Shown here: positions 24,683 through 34,286 of the stretch, one piece after another
Numbering within the stretch: the first letter of the stretch is position 1
How the letters are laid out: each line of letters starts with the position of its first letter
Assembly: GCF_002879615.1 (NCBI RefSeq)
Contig: NZ_PNRF01000029.1
Span: 1 to 34,286, forward strand
DNA length: 34,286 nucleotides
Reading direction: 5' to 3'
DNA from: Billgrantia endophytica
GTDB taxonomy: Bacteria; Pseudomonadota; Gammaproteobacteria; Pseudomonadales; Halomonadaceae
The notes under the pieces: generated by a model
What the model saw: the letters and a program-made list of their open reading frames with translations, nothing else
The model's database searches: none
What the model was told of the DNA's origin: nothing
Position numbers and translations under genes: made by a program

Positions 24683-26764
24683 TTATCGACCTCCTGCCAG
24701 CGTCGTGACACGTAGCGTCCGATCATCGGGTATCTCCGCCTGGGACATGACCACCAGGTGGCGCAATCGACGACGCAGGAAGCGGGACAACAGCGGACGA
24801 AGCGAATGCTGCACGACCATGACCGGCGGCTCGCCGCTTGCCTCGTGCCGGCCCAAGGCCTGTTCGGCCTGGTTCATCAGGGTCTCCGCCAGACCCGGCT
24901 CCAGGGCGCCGTTGCCATTCATGGCCTGCATCAGCACCTGCTCCAGCTGCGCCTCCAGGCCTATCACATTCAAGGTGTCCTGCCCGGGGAACCATTGTTG
25001 GGTAATCGAGCGGCCAAGGGCGATCCGTACCAGAGCGGTCAGTTCGCTGGGGTCCTGCTGCTGGGGCCCGTACTCGGCCAGGGTATCCAGTATGGTGCGC
25101 ATATCCCGAATCGAGACCTCCTCGTCGAGCAGGTTCTGCAGTATGCGCTGGAGCGACGTCAGGCTGAGCGCCTTGGGCACCACGTCCTCGACCAGGGATT
25201 TCTGGTCCTCGCCCAGCTTGTCGATCAGTTTCTGCACCTCCTGACGACCCAGCATTTCCGACGCATGGCGGTGCAGCAGATGGTTCAGGTGGGTCGCGAT
25301 GACGGTACCGGCGTCGACCACGGTGTAGCCGTACACTTGCGCATGCTCTCGTTGCGCGGTATCGATCCAGATTGCCGGTAGACCGAAGGCGGGATCTGCC
25401 GTGACGGTGCCCTGCAGCTGACCCGTTACCTGGCCGGGATCGATGGCCAGCCACTGTCCCGGGAAGGCTTCGGCACGCCCGATCTCGGCACCCTTGAGAG
25501 AAACCACGTAGGTATTGGCACCCAGCTCGAGGTTGTCGCGGATGTGTACCACCGCGGGCAGGAAGCCCACTTCCTGCGCAAATTTCTTGCGCACACTCTT
25601 GATGCGCCCCAGCAGCTCGCCTTCCTGTCGCTGATCGACCAGGGGTATCAGCCGGTGTCCCACTTCCAGCCCCAGGGTGTCCACCAGTTGCACGTCGTCC
25701 CAGCTCGCCTCTGGCGCTTCTGGCGCAGGAGGCGGCTCCGCACTGATTTCCTGCTCGACAAGCATCTTCTCTTGCTGGCGCATCAGGAACCAGGCCAGGC
25801 CACCGAGCAAGGCGGTGAAGAACAGGAACACGAAGTTGGGCATCCCCGGGACCAGGCCCAGCATGCCTATCACGCAGGCCGCCAGGATCAGTACCTGAGG
25901 ATTGACGAAGAGCTGGCTGATCATCTGCTGGCCGACGTCTTGTTCGGTATTGACTCGGGATACCGTGACACCGGCGGCGGTGGAAATCACCAGCGCCGGG
26001 ATCTGCGCCACCAGACCATCACCGATGGTCATGATCGTATAGGTCCGCGCCGCGCCCCCGAAATCCATGCCGTGCTGCAGCATGCCGATCAGCAGCCCGC
26101 CAATCAGGGTAACCCCCATGATCACCAGACCGGCGATGGCATCGCCGCGGACGAACTTGCTGGCACCATCCATGGAACCGTAGAAGTCGGCCTCCTGGGC
26201 CACCTCGCCACGCCGCTTGCGGGCATCCTCCTCGCCGATCAGCCCGGCGTTGAGGTCGGCATCGATGGCCATCTGCTTGCCGGGCATGGCGTCGAGCATG
26301 AAGCGCGCGCCCACCTCGGCGATACGCCCGGCCCCCTTGGTGATGACCATGAAGTTGATGATCACCAGAATCAGGAACACCACCAGGCCCACGGCGAAAT
26401 TGCCGCCGACCAGGAACTGTCCGAAGGCCTCGATGACCTTGCCCGCCGCATCGCCGCCCTGGTGTCCCTCCATCAGGATCACACGGGTCGAGGCAACGTT
26501 GAGCGACAAGCGCAACAGGGTGGTGAACAGCAGCACCGCGGGGAAGGCGGCAAAATCCAGCGGCTTCTGGGTGAACATGCTGACCAGCAGCACCATGATC
26601 GCCATGGTGATGTTGAAAGTGAAGAACAGGTCCAGCATGAACGGCGGCAGCGGCAGGATCATCATGGACAGGATCATGAGGATCAGGATCGGGCCCGCCA
26701 GCAGCTTCATCTTGACGTCGCTCATCCAGTCGCGGCGCCCAAGGAAATGGCTCAGGGACTTCAT
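24683..26764 (-). CDS. flhA: Flagellar type III export gate protein FlhA
   Basis: 693 residues. An N-terminal membrane domain of eight helices (about 20-330) includes the FHIPEP-family signature region (RLSLNVASTRVIL, GGNFAVGLVVFLILVIINFMVITKGA, ARFMLDAMPGKQMAIDADLNAGLI). A linker (about 345-360) and a cytoplasmic docking domain (about 361-693) follow. FlhA forms the nonameric ring of the export gate and receives chaperone-substrate complexes. ATG 26764 overlaps the flhB stop (ATGA). Confidence 0.97.
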   Translation of the reverse strand: MKSLSHFLGRRDWMSDVKMKLLAGPILILMILSMMILPLPPFMLDLFFTFNITMAIMVLLVSMFTQKPLDFAAFPAVLLFTTLLRLSLNVASTRVILMEGHQGGDAAGKVIEAFGQFLVGGNFAVGLVVFLILVIINFMVITKGAGRIAEVGARFMLDAMPGKQMAIDADLNAGLIGEEDARKRRGEVAQEADFYGSMDGASKFVRGDAIAGLVIMGVTLIGGLLIGMLQHGMDFGGAARTYTIMTIGDGLVAQIPALVISTAAGVTVSRVNTEQDVGQQMISQLFVNPQVLILAACVIGMLGLVPGMPNFVFLFFTALLGGLAWFLMRQQEKMLVEQEISAEPPPAPEAPEASWDDVQLVDTLGLEVGHRLIPLVDQRQEGELLGRIKSVRKKFAQEVGFLPAVVHIRDNLELGANTYVVSLKGAEIGRAEAFPGQWLAIDPGQVTGQLQGTVTADPAFGLPAIWIDTAQREHAQVYGYTVVDAGTVIATHLNHLLHRHASEMLGRQEVQKLIDKLGEDQKSLVEDVVPKALSLTSLQRILQNLLDEEVSIRDMRTILDTLAEYGPQQQDPSELTALVRIALGRSITQQWFPGQDTLNVIGLEAQLEQVLMQAMNGNGALEPGLAETLMNQAEQALGRHEASGEPPVMVVQHSLRPLLSRFLRRRLRHLVVMSQAEIPDDRTLRVTTLAGGR

Positions 26765-27957
26765 TCGCGCGCCCCGCTCGGTTCATTCCCGTCCGGTTCA
26801 CCAGCGCTGGATACATCGTTGGCACCAGGCACCGCCAGCTCGGGCGGTACCGTTAGATTCTTGGGCGTTGGTGGCACCTCTCCCCCCTCTTGAGACACAT
26901 GCTTGAGACGGAAGGCCCAGGCCAGCACTTCCGCTACCGCACTATACAGGTCCAATGGAATCTCGCGATCGAGATCCACATGATGATACAGGGCTCGTGC
27001 AAGGGGAGGCGCCTGCAGCAACGGCACCCCAGCCTCCTGACCGATTTCCCGGATACGTCCGGCCACCTTATCGGCCCCCTTGGCCACTACCCTCGGCGCC
27101 CCCATGCTCTTCTCGTCGTACTGCAACGCAACGGCATAGTGCGTGGGGTTGGTGATGATCACGTCCGCTTCGGGCACCTTGCTCATCATGCGTCCTCGCG
27201 CCATGGCCTGTTGCTGAGAACGGATCCGCGCTTTCACATGCGGATCACCCTCGGACTCCTTGTGCTCACGCTTGACCTCTTCCTTGGACATGCGCAGCTT
27301 CTTCGCATGGCTCCATAGCTGATAGGGCACGTCGATCAGGATCACGACCAGCAGCGTCAACACCATCAACCCGCAGGCCTGGGCAGCCAGCATCAGCGCC
27401 CGGGCCAACGCCTGGGTCGTGGGCTGGTCGAGCAGTGACAGGTACTCACCACGGTTGAAGTAGAGGAACGCCATGCCGGTGCCGCCGATCAGAACCGACT
27501 TGGCAATGGCCTTGAACAGCTCCACCAATGCCTGAACCCCGAACATGCGCTTCAAGCCCTTGAACGGATTCAGCTTCGACAGCTGGGGCTTGAGCGACTT
27601 GGCCGAGATCAGCCAGCCACCCAATAACGCCGGTGCCACGAGGGCGATCATCGTCAACAGCAGGAACAGCGGCAGCATCGTCCACAAGGTACGCTGGGCC
27701 AGGTCCAGGACATTGTTCAGCATCGGACCTGTCTCGAAGGCTTGACGTCTCTCGAAGAGGAAGGCCTGCTCCATGACCAGACCCAATTGATCGTAGAGCA
27801 TCACCCCCATCGACCACATCCCCACCACGCCGCCCAACAGCAGCATGAAGGTGGTCAACTCACGGGATCGGGCAACCTGCCCCTCCTCGCGCGACTTCTC
27901 CAGTCGTCGTGGCGTGGCCTCTTCGGTCTTTTCCTGGTCACTGCTCTGGTCGGCCAT
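26761..27957 (-). CDS. flhB: Flagellar type III export switch protein FlhB
   Basis: 398 residues. It begins with DQEKTEEATPRRLEKSREEGQVARSRE-type charged residues, followed by four membrane helices (about 30-220) and a cytoplasmic domain with the self-cleaving NPTH at 270-273 (ITNPTHYAVAL). FlhB switches export specificity from hook to filament substrates. A Pro-rich tail of about 45 residues follows the conserved core. It lies 147 bases after cheZ; I see no convincing promoter or terminator in that gap. The start ATG 27957 has only a weak GGAC upstream. Confidence 0.96.
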   Translation of the reverse strand: MADQSSDQEKTEEATPRRLEKSREEGQVARSRELTTFMLLLGGVVGMWSMGVMLYDQLGLVMEQAFLFERRQAFETGPMLNNVLDLAQRTLWTMLPLFLLLTMIALVAPALLGGWLISAKSLKPQLSKLNPFKGLKRMFGVQALVELFKAIAKSVLIGGTGMAFLYFNRGEYLSLLDQPTTQALARALMLAAQACGLMVLTLLVVILIDVPYQLWSHAKKLRMSKEEVKREHKESEGDPHVKARIRSQQQAMARGRMMSKVPEADVIITNPTHYAVALQYDEKSMGAPRVVAKGADKVAGRIREIGQEAGVPLLQAPPLARALYHHVDLDREIPLDLYSAVAEVLAWAFRLKHVSQEGGEVPPTPKNLTVPPELAVPGANDVSSAGEPDGNEPSGARE

Positions 27958-28104
27958 GGCGTCCGGACGTTCGTGTGCACGCTGGCCATTGTGGAGGCTT
28001 CAGGGGAGAGGTAATACGCCAAAAAGCGCCGATGATCGTGGCCTTATCGACCATGACCTTCGGCAAGAACGTGTCATCGAAACAAATGGGGAAGCGACGG
28101 GCGG

Positions 28105-28794
28105 TCAGAAACCAAGCTGATCGAGCAGGTCGTCGACCTGATCCTGATTGGTCACTATATCGGCACCGGGCTTGACCTGGGGGCCATTGAGCAACCCCCC
28201 TTCACGACGGCGCGCATCCGTTTCCCATTGATCGTTGGCCTGCCGCTGCATGTTTTCGCGGGCCACGTTCTCCGGCACGTTGTCGATCAACACCTGCACC
28301 AGTTGATGTTCGATCTCGCGGATCACGTCCATCATCCTCTTGATGACCTGGCCCGTCAGATCCTGGAAGTCCTGGGCCATCATGATCTCGAGCAGCTCTT
28401 TCTGGGTTGCCTGCGTCTTGTCCGGCACGCCACCCAGATAGGAGCGGGTCTCCTTCACCAGCTCCCGGGCCTCATCCAGTGCCTTGGGCTCGGCAAACCA
28501 CTCCGCCCAGCGCTTGTCCAGGGATGCGGCATCGTCACTGAGCGAGTCCTGGATGGGTTGCGCCCGGTCAATGGCGTTCAAGGCCCGCTCGGCAGCCTGT
28601 TCGGTCATGGTCGCCACGTAGCTGAGGCGATCCCGGGCATCGGGAATGGCTTCCGCAGCCTTTTCGATCTCCTTGTCCAGGCCCAGCTCACGCATGCTCT
28701 CGCGCAGGGTACGCGTGAGATGGCCGATACGCTGTACCAGATCATCGCCTGCGGCGCTGGACGGCTGAGCCTCAGGCTGCTCGTTTGCGCTCAT
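28105..28794 (-). CDS. cheZ: CheY-P phosphatase CheZ
   Basis: 229 residues. The central motif [15 protein letters not shown] supplies the catalytic pair D145/Q149 (E. coli D143/Q147). The C-terminal peptide [12 protein letters not shown] is the CheY-binding helix. The protein is mostly helical, as expected for the four-helix-bundle dimer. I chose ATG 28794, which has AAGGAGA about 8 bases upstream; the frame is open much further but overlaps cheY. It follows cheY by 37 bases. CheZ removes phosphate from CheY-P to terminate the tumble signal. Confidence 0.97.
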   Translation of the reverse strand: MSANEQPEAQPSSAAGDDLVQRIGHLTRTLRESMRELGLDKEIEKAAEAIPDARDRLSYVATMTEQAAERALNAIDRAQPIQDSLSDDAASLDKRWAEWFAEPKALDEARELVKETRSYLGGVPDKTQATQKELLEIMMAQDFQDLTGQVIKRMMDVIREIEHQLVQVLIDNVPENVARENMQRQANDQWETDARRREGGLLNGPQVKPGADIVTNQDQVDDLLDQLGF

Positions 28795-28831
28795 CTTGTC
28801 GTCTCCTTTGCCAGCGGGCCCGCCCGCCGAA

Positions 28832-29221
28832 TCACTTGCCCAGTTTTTCGAATATCTTGTTGAGTTTTTCTTCCAGGGTGGCGGCCGTGAACGGCTTGAC
28901 CACGTAGCCACTGGCCCCAGCCTGGGCCGCGGCAATGATGTTCTCCTTCTTGGCCTCGGCAGTGACCATCAACACGGGCAACGACTTGAGTGCATCATCG
29001 GCACGGATCTGCTTGAGCATTTCCAGCCCATCGAGATTCGGCATGTTCCAGTCCGAGACCACGAACTCGAAATCACCGGAGCGGAGCTTGCTCAGCGCTT
29101 CCTGCCCGTCCTCGGCTTCATCGACGTTGGTGTAACCCAGCTCCTTGAGCAGGCTCCGAACGATCCGGCGCATGGTCGGGAAGTCATCGACCACCAGAAA
29201 GCTCATGTTCTTGTCAGCCAT
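28832..29221 (-). CDS. cheY: Chemotaxis response regulator CheY
   Basis: 129 residues, the E. coli length and numbering. Acidic residues D12/D13, phospho-acceptor D57 ([11 protein letters not shown]), T87, Y106 and K109 (VVKPF) are all conserved. Phosphorylated CheY binds the FliM switch to reverse the motor. The start ATG 29221 has GAGGA about 6 bases upstream. It lies downstream of a chemoreceptor gene and upstream of cheZ. Confidence 0.98.
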   Translation of the reverse strand: MADKNMSFLVVDDFPTMRRIVRSLLKELGYTNVDEAEDGQEALSKLRSGDFEFVVSDWNMPNLDGLEMLKQIRADDALKSLPVLMVTAEAKKENIIAAAQAGASGYVVKPFTAATLEEKLNKIFEKLGK

Positions 29222-29256
29222 CAGGATTCCTCATTTATGTCATGGCAACGGTGACT

Positions 29257-29277
29257 GACGGCGGGCTCTCCGCCGTC
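29257..29277 (-). other. Hairpin between chemoreceptor and cheY
   Basis: An 8-base perfect stem (GACGGCGG / CCGCCGTC) with a 5-base loop lies 5 bases after the receptor stop. No T run follows, so it is more likely an mRNA-stability or attenuation element than a full terminator. Confidence 0.45.
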
Positions 29278-29282
29278 GTGCT

Positions 29283-31040
29283 TCAGAATTCTTCCCATTC
29301 ACCTTCGGCAACGGGCTCGCGCTGACCGGTGCCCCGCTGCCCCGAACGCCGTGGCTTCGGGTCTACCTCGGCCACCTGACGAGGCTGGGCCACAGCCGGC
29401 ACGACGCTCTTGGCAGACGCCGGCGAGGCAGGCGCCGCCGCTGAACGAGGGGCACCGGTGGCCGGCTCGCTCCGCTGGATATCGCCAGTCAAGCGGAACA
29501 CCGCAACGGCCTGCTCCAGACGATTGGCCTGCTCTTCCAGGGACGCTGCAGCGACGGTCGCCTGCTGCACCAACGAGGCATTCTGCTGGGTCACCTGGTC
29601 CATCTGGCCGACGGCCTGACTGACCTGCTCGATGCCGTCGCTCTGCTCCTGGGAAGCCGCCGATATCTCGTCCATGATGTCGGTGACCCGGCGCACCGCC
29701 TTGACCACGTCGTCCATGGTCTCCCCGGCCTGTTCGGCCAGCGTCGCACCTTCCTTCACCTGGGCCACCGAACCGTCGATCAGCTCCTTGATCTCCTTGG
29801 CGGCCGTGGCGCTGCGGCTGGCCAGATTGCGCACCTCGCCGGCCACCACCGCGAAGCCGCGCCCCTGTTCGCCGGCACGGGCCGCTTCCACGGATGCGTT
29901 GAGCGCCAGGATGTTGGTCTGGAAGGCGATGGAGTCGATCACGCTGGTGATATCACTGATCTTCTTGGAGCTGGCCGATATGCCCCCCATGGTCTGGACG
30001 ACACGATCCACCACATTGCCACCACGCTCGGCGGTGGTGGAAGCGTCCAGTGCCAGCCCACTCGCCTGGCGGGCGTTGTCGGCGTTCTGACGCACGGTCG
30101 CGGTGATCTCTTCCATGCTGGCCGCGGTTTCCTGAAGCGAGGCGGCCTGCTGCTCGGTACGCGACGACAGATCGGCGTTGCCACCCGCGATTTCACGGGT
30201 GCCAATATGGATCGAGCCGCTGCTGTCACGCACCTGACCCACGATACGCACCAGACTGCGCTGCATGTCCCGCATGGCGTTGAACAGCTTGCCGATCTCG
30301 TTGCCGCTACCTTCCGGTATCCTGGCGGTCAGATCCGCCTTGGAAATGGTCTGCAGCTGCTGGACCGCCGAGTTCAAGGGGCGGATCACCGTTGCCCGCA
30401 GGCCAAAGTAGACAAGGAGCAGGACAACGGCAGCCAGCAGTAACGCACCATGCTTTATCAGCTCAAAGCGATCGGCCTGGGCCTGGAACCATGCCACCAT
30501 CTCCCTGCCACTGGTGAAGCCATAGGCGACGAACTCCGCCATGCTGTCACCCAGTGCCTCACTCGGCTCGATCAGCTCGTCGCGCAGCGTGTTGAAGGCC
30601 GGCGTATCGAGCTGGTCCAGAAGAGCGTGCTGCTGGCCAACCAGGTCGATCACCGTGACGAAGGAGGCTTCCAGTTCACGGGAAATCGCCTCTGCCTGCT
30701 CCGACTTGGGAGCGGCAACGAAATTATTGAAATGCGCCTCGGCCTGACCGATGCGGTCGGCCGCGATATCGAGCTGCGCATTGGCCTCTCGCATGCGGCC
30801 CAGCATGATCTGGTTGGAAGCGACTTCCAGGCTGACCCGGGCCACGTTGAGTAGCGCATCGGCCCGATTGATCTCGTTGAGCTGTTGGACGTTGATCCGG
30901 TCCAGGTCGGTCAGGATGACGCCGGCCTGACGATCCGACAACGCCGAGAGCAGCGCCACCAGACCGATCAACACGGCGAAACAGACCAACGCCACGATCA
31001 CGGATACGTGAATGCTGATGTTACGGATAAAACGAGTCAT
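29283..31040 (-). CDS. Methyl-accepting chemotaxis protein, four-helix-bundle sensor
   Basis: 585 residues. TM1 at about 12-33 precedes a periplasmic helical sensor of the Tar/4HB type (about 35-190, rich in heptads: [20 protein letters not shown]). TM2 lies at about 195-215, then HAMP (about 216-270), and the signalling hairpin with [21 protein letters not shown] Pro/Ala-rich linker ends in EWEEF, a CheR-tethering-type pentapeptide. ATG 31040 has GAGGAAG about 8 bases upstream. It lies between cheB and cheY, where enteric operons have no receptor gene. Confidence 0.95.
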   Translation of the reverse strand: MTRFIRNISIHVSVIVALVCFAVLIGLVALLSALSDRQAGVILTDLDRINVQQLNEINRADALLNVARVSLEVASNQIMLGRMREANAQLDIAADRIGQAEAHFNNFVAAPKSEQAEAISRELEASFVTVIDLVGQQHALLDQLDTPAFNTLRDELIEPSEALGDSMAEFVAYGFTSGREMVAWFQAQADRFELIKHGALLLAAVVLLLVYFGLRATVIRPLNSAVQQLQTISKADLTARIPEGSGNEIGKLFNAMRDMQRSLVRIVGQVRDSSGSIHIGTREIAGGNADLSSRTEQQAASLQETAASMEEITATVRQNADNARQASGLALDASTTAERGGNVVDRVVQTMGGISASSKKISDITSVIDSIAFQTNILALNASVEAARAGEQGRGFAVVAGEVRNLASRSATAAKEIKELIDGSVAQVKEGATLAEQAGETMDDVVKAVRRVTDIMDEISAASQEQSDGIEQVSQAVGQMDQVTQQNASLVQQATVAAASLEEQANRLEQAVAVFRLTGDIQRSEPATGAPRSAAAPASPASAKSVVPAVAQPRQVAEVDPKPRRSGQRGTGQREPVAEGEWEEF

Positions 31041-31120
31041 ATCGGCGCTTCCTCGCGTTCAAGGACGGCAAGGCCGTCATCGTCATCATTCTACTCATCA
31101 GACCCGTTGCATTCTGTTCA

Positions 31121-32182
31121 TCAAACCCGCTGTGCGCGGCCCGAAGCCGCCACCAGCACCATCAGTCGCTCGGGTATGACATCCAGCGAAATCACTTCAC
31201 TGGCCCCACCAAGGGCGATGGCCTCGCGAGGCATGCCAAACACAACGCAGCTGGCTTCGTCCTGGGCCAGGGTAGCCGAACCCGCCTGGCGCATTTCCAG
31301 GAGCCCTGCCGCGCCATCTTTCCCCATGCCGGTCAAGAGCACTCCGATGGCGTTGCGGCCAGCCTGGGTGGCTGCCGAATGGAACAGCACGTCCACCGAG
31401 GGGCGGTGGCGATTGACCGGTGGCCCATCATCCAGACGCGCCACGTAGTTGGCGCCACTGCGGGCCAGCTTCAGATGGGCCTCGCCCGGTGCGATGTAGG
31501 CATGCCCCGGCAGAACCCGTTCTCCGTCCACTGCCTCTTTCACCGTGATGTGGCAAAGCCGATTGAGGCGTTCGGCGAAGGAACGGGTGAAACCACCGGG
31601 CATGTGCTGGGTGATCAGAATCGCCGGACTATTGGCCGGCAGCGTCTCCAGCACGGAGCGAATCGCCTCCGTTCCACCCGTGGACGCACCGATGATGATG
31701 AGTTTTTCACTGGATACCAGGGGTGCCTTGAGCGTGGCACGTGCCGGCGCGTCCTCCCGCCGGGCCTGGCGGGGTCTGGACTTGGCGGCTGCCCGAATCT
31801 TCTCGGCGATGTCGTTGGCATACTCCATCATGCCGTTGCGAATTCCCAGCGATGGCTTGGCGACGAAGTCCAGCGCGCCGAGCTCAAGGGCACGCAGTGT
31901 AATCTCCGAACCCGCCTGGGTCAGGGACGACACCATCAATACCGGCATCGGCCTCAAGCGCATCAAGCGCTCAAGGAAATCGAGGCCATCCATCCGCGGC
32001 ATCTCGACGTCCAGGGTCAGGACATCGGGATTGTGGCGCTTGATGAGGTCGCGTGCGACCAGCGGGTCGGGCGCCACCGCCACCACTTCCATGTCCGGCT
32101 GCGAATTGATGATCTCGCTGAGCAGGTCGCGAATCAGCGCCGAATCATCAATGCACAGCACCTTGATCCTGTTCGATCCCAA
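31121..32182 (-). CDS. cheB: Chemotaxis methylesterase/deamidase CheB
   Basis: 353 residues. The receiver domain (1 to about 120) has D12/D13 and phospho-acceptor D58 ([12 protein letters not shown]). The C-terminal methylesterase domain has the triad S167 ([10 protein letters not shown]), H193 (TQHMPGGFT) and D289 ([10 protein letters not shown]). The start codon is TTG 32182, 5 or 6 bases after a full AAGGAGGT ribosome site at 32195-32188. It is preceded by a near-consensus FliA promoter. It demethylates receptors for adaptation, opposing CheR. Confidence 0.97.
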   Translation of the reverse strand: MGSNRIKVLCIDDSALIRDLLSEIINSQPDMEVVAVAPDPLVARDLIKRHNPDVLTLDVEMPRMDGLDFLERLMRLRPMPVLMVSSLTQAGSEITLRALELGALDFVAKPSLGIRNGMMEYANDIAEKIRAAAKSRPRQARREDAPARATLKAPLVSSEKLIIIGASTGGTEAIRSVLETLPANSPAILITQHMPGGFTRSFAERLNRLCHITVKEAVDGERVLPGHAYIAPGEAHLKLARSGANYVARLDDGPPVNRHRPSVDVLFHSAATQAGRNAIGVLLTGMGKDGAAGLLEMRQAGSATLAQDEASCVVFGMPREAIALGGASEVISLDVIPERLMVLVAASGRAQRV

Positions 32183-32257
32183 GGCGGACCTCCTTTTGAC
32201 AGGGCCAGTGGACAGGGCTATTCGTCAGAGCCCATGGCGAATATTGCAATGAGTTCA

Positions 32258-32284
32258 ACATCGGCCCCGCCGGTAAAAACTTTA
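32258..32284 (-). promoter_or_regulatory. FliA (sigma-28) promoter upstream of cheB
   Basis: On the minus strand TAAAGTTT (32284-32277), an 11-base spacer and GCCGATGT (32265-32258). The -35 is perfect and the -10 keeps GCCGAT and the final T-type bulk of the consensus. Expected leader is about 70 bases. It would drive cheB, the chemoreceptor, cheY and cheZ. Confidence 0.88.
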
Positions 32285-32289
32285 GCGAA

Positions 32290-32318
32290 AAGCCGGAAAA
32301 CGGCGTTATAGCCGGCTT
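32290..32318 (-). terminator. Possible weak terminator after cheR
   Basis: A 7-base stem AAGCCGG / CCGGCTT with a 15-base loop, followed on the minus strand by TTTCG, lies 50 bases after the cheR stop and just before the FliA promoter of cheB. Confidence 0.35.
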
Positions 32319-32367
32319 CACGGGCGATTCTCACGACGAGTGGCGGGACGAGCCCGTGATACCGTGC

Positions 32368-33258
32368 CTAACGGTGATCGGCCAGGGTATAGACAGTCTG
32401 GCCACGCAGGCGAAACACTTTGCTGATGTAGGAAAAGTTCTCGGAATGCCCGGCAAACAACAGCCCGTTGGGCTTGAGCAGCGGCGCAAAACGCTCGAGG
32501 ATACGAGCCTGAGTCGTCTTGTCGAAGTAGATCATGATGTTACGGCAAAAAATCGCATCGAAAGGTCCTTTGATCGACCATTGCGGCGCCAACAGGTTCA
32601 GGGCCTGGAACTCCACCAGGGCAGAGACTTCCGGCCGCACCCGGGCCAACCCCTCGTGCCGCCCCTTGCCCTTGTGAAAAAAGCGCTTCACCCGGTCTTC
32701 ATCGAGCTTGCGCACCTGTTCGATGGGATAAACACCGGCCCGGGCACGCTCGAGCGCTTCGGTGTCGATATCCGTTGCCACGATCCGTGCGTCGGCAGCC
32801 CTCTGGCCCAATGTCTCGAGAAGCGTCATGGCAATCGAATAGGGCTCCTCACCCGAGGAAGCCGCTGCACTCCAGACGCGTACCGGCCCGCTCGACTGAC
32901 GGACATGATCCGCCAGCAGGGGGAAATGATGCATCTCCCGGAAAAACGCCGTGAGGTTGGTGGTCAGTGCATTGGTGAAGGCTTCCCACTCCCGTGCCTC
33001 GGGCTGACGTGCCAGGCGGGCCAGGTAATCGCTGAAGCGTGTCAAACCGTGATGACGCAGCCGCTTGGCCAAACGGCTATAGACCATTTCACGCTTGTGC
33101 TCAGCCAGCACGATGCCCGCACGCTGATAGATCAACTTGCGAATTTGCGTGAAGTCGTCATCGGTCAGGATCAGGTCGCGTTCCAGCTGACCGACTCCTG
33201 ACCATTGCCCCGGTTCAGGCCCGGGGTCTCCACCTGACCGTGTCAAAACGTTTCCCAC
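32368..33258 (-). CDS. cheR: Chemotaxis receptor methyltransferase CheR
   Basis: 296 residues. The N-terminal helical domain ([35 protein letters not shown]) is followed by the SAM-dependent methyltransferase domain with [26 protein letters not shown] and [10 protein letters not shown]. The start is GTG 33258 or the in-frame TTG 33246; both overlap the end of the upstream receptor gene, whose own coding sequence supplies GAGGAG. Coupled translation is likely. It methylates receptor glutamates and is expected to dock on the WETF/WEEF pentapeptides of the receptors in this window. Confidence 0.96.
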   Translation of the reverse strand: MGNVLTRSGGDPGPEPGQWSGVGQLERDLILTDDDFTQIRKLIYQRAGIVLAEHKREMVYSRLAKRLRHHGLTRFSDYLARLARQPEAREWEAFTNALTTNLTAFFREMHHFPLLADHVRQSSGPVRVWSAAASSGEEPYSIAMTLLETLGQRAADARIVATDIDTEALERARAGVYPIEQVRKLDEDRVKRFFHKGKGRHEGLARVRPEVSALVEFQALNLLAPQWSIKGPFDAIFCRNIMIYFDKTTQARILERFAPLLKPNGLLFAGHSENFSYISKVFRLRGQTVYTLADHR

Positions 33259-34286
33259 TCCTCGTCGGCGGTTGCCTTGCTCGCCTTGGCCGGCGGCCGC
33301 TTCCCGGGAAGCGGGTCGTGCCCCAAGGCAGGCTGGACAGGCTGCGTGCGTTCATCACGTTGCGTTCCCGCCGGCCGCTCTTCCACGAGCCGCACCTGCT
33401 CCGGCCCGGCACCACGCAGGCGGAATACACGAATGGCACGGGCCAGTTGCTCGGCCTGGTGCCGCAGGTCGCTGGCCGCACGGGCGCTCTGCTGCACGCG
33501 CTCGGCATTCTGCTGAGTGACCTGGTCCATTTCGGTGATGGCCTGATTGATCTGGCCGATGCCGCTGCTCTGTTCCTCGGAAGCCGCCGTGATCTCACCC
33601 ATGATGTCGTTGACCCGGGAAGACGCCGCCACGACTTCCGCCATGGCGCTCTCGGCCTTCTGGACCTGGGCCGCCCCTTCCCTGATCTCGCCGGCCGAGC
33701 CGTCGATCAGCTGACGGATCTCCTTGGCCGCGTCCGCCGAACGTCCGGCCAGGCTGCGGACCTCTTCCGCCACCACCGCGAAGCCGCGACCCTGTTCGCC
33801 GGCACGCGCCGCCTCCACCGAGGCATTCAGTGCCAGGATGTTGGTCTGGAAGGCGATACCGTCGATGACATTGATGATGTCGGTCATCTTGTTCGAGCTG
33901 GCGGTGATGCGCTCCATGGTCTTCACCACGCCGTTCATCAGATCGCCGGTATCACGCACGCGACCGGCGTTGTCCAGCGCCAGGCCACTGGCTTGCCGGG
34001 CATTGTCGGTATTCTGCTGCACCGTGGTGGTCATCTCCTCCATGCTGGAGGCCGTCTCCTGCAGCGAGGCGGCCTGCTGCTCGGTACGGGCGGAGAGGTC
34101 CTCGTTGCCACGGGCAATGGAGCGGGATGCCGGGTTCACCACCTCGATCCCCTGCTGCACGCTGTAAGTCGTGCTGTAGAGGCTCTTGCGCATGATGTCC
34201 ATCGCCCTGAGCAGGACCCCGACCTCATCACGCCGTTGATCCGGCGAACGTGCCGCCAGGTTGCCCGAGGCGACCTGCAGGGTGAA
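33243..34286 (-). CDS. Methyl-accepting chemotaxis protein (partial, N-terminus outside window)
   Basis: The reading frame is open to the window edge. The first 28 residues in the window (before the in-frame ATG at 34202) read as the end of a HAMP domain ([27 protein letters not shown]), so the sensor and membrane helices lie beyond 34286. The signalling hairpin is complete (GTEQ-type adaptation region, [20 protein letters not shown] tip). The linker ends in EWETF, a CheR-tethering pentapeptide. It overlaps the cheR start by 16 bases. In enteric-type order, cheA and cheW would lie further upstream. Confidence 0.95.
   Translation of the reverse strand, partial: FTLQVASGNLAARSPDQRRDEVGVLLRAMDIMRKSLYSTTYSVQQGIEVVNPASRSIARGNEDLSARTEQQAASLQETASSMEEMTTTVQQNTDNARQASGLALDNAGRVRDTGDLMNGVVKTMERITASSNKMTDIINVIDGIAFQTNILALNASVEAARAGEQGRGFAVVAEEVRSLAGRSADAAKEIRQLIDGSAGEIREGAAQVQKAESAMAEVVAASSRVNDIMGEITAASEEQSSGIGQINQAITEMDQVTQQNAERVQQSARAASDLRHQAEQLARAIRVFRLRGAGPEQVRLVEERPAGTQRDERTQPVQPALGHDPLPGKRPPAKASKATADEEWETF

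Noticed and set aside
25544..26893. 449-codon plus-strand frame opposite flhA
   Set aside because: Its His/Gln/Asp-rich composition is typical of the antisense of a membrane-protein gene, and no ribosome site or motif is present.
28040..28070. TGACACG...TTGC-like sigma-54 site on the minus strand upstream of flhB
   Set aside because: The distance between the -24 and -12 elements is one base short and the -24 GG is GA.
31028..31062. GCCGATAT directly before the receptor ATG at 31040, as a possible FliA -10
   Set aside because: The -35 position reads TCCTTGAA, with no TAAA-like sequence, and the transcript would be leaderless although a good GAGGAAG ribosome site exists upstream of the ATG.

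Overview
The window reads as chromosome of a GC-rich, motile gammaproteobacterium. The flagellar and chemotaxis proteins, an SSS-type sensor kinase, RNase T, monothiol glutaredoxin, a HlyU-family protein and a DUF294 protein together suggest Halomonadaceae (Halomonas-like). That taxonomic call is inference from gene content, not from a marker gene.

Layout. 1-300: tandem copies of a non-coding repeat, then a small membrane-protein gene. 813-6220 (+): a tight operon of a stand-alone CheY-like receiver, a membrane PAS/pseudokinase-like protein ending in a DEDDh exonuclease, a 66-residue two-helix membrane protein, and a sodium:solute-symporter/histidine-kinase fusion of the CbrA/CrbS type. 6272-7410: a divergent repressor/Ner pair resembling the immunity switch of Mu-like phages, with an AT-rich, palindrome-bearing intergenic region and no other phage gene. 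7455-12126: an EAL-HDOD protein, a dCache chemoreceptor and a convergent DUF294 nucleotidyltransferase-like gene. 12274-16310: housekeeping genes (hlyU-family, argG, rnt, grxD, argF).

16307-34286 (all -): a motility and chemotaxis block. In transcription order it is MCP (cut by the window edge), cheR, cheB, MCP, cheY, cheZ, flhB, flhA, flhF, a degenerate flhG, flhE, fliA, motA, motB, and a GGDEF-EAL enzyme. The order merges the enteric tar-cheRBYZ-flhBAE layout with the flhA-flhF-flhG-fliA layout of polar flagellates. Near-consensus FliA (sigma-28) promoters precede cheB and motA, and a weaker one precedes the chemoreceptor at 8937. Late chemotaxis and stator genes are therefore probably switched on by the FliA encoded here.

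Most notable observations: (i) an FlhG-like protein that keeps the N-terminal DQAxxLR FlhF-activating motif but has no MinD-type Walker A; (ii) its partner FlhF with about 360 extra C-terminal residues; (iii) a membrane sensor whose kinase core looks degenerate and whose output is an exonuclease domain, in an operon with a symporter-kinase and an output-less receiver; (iv) an orphan Mu-like c/ner switch upstream of an EAL-HDOD gene.
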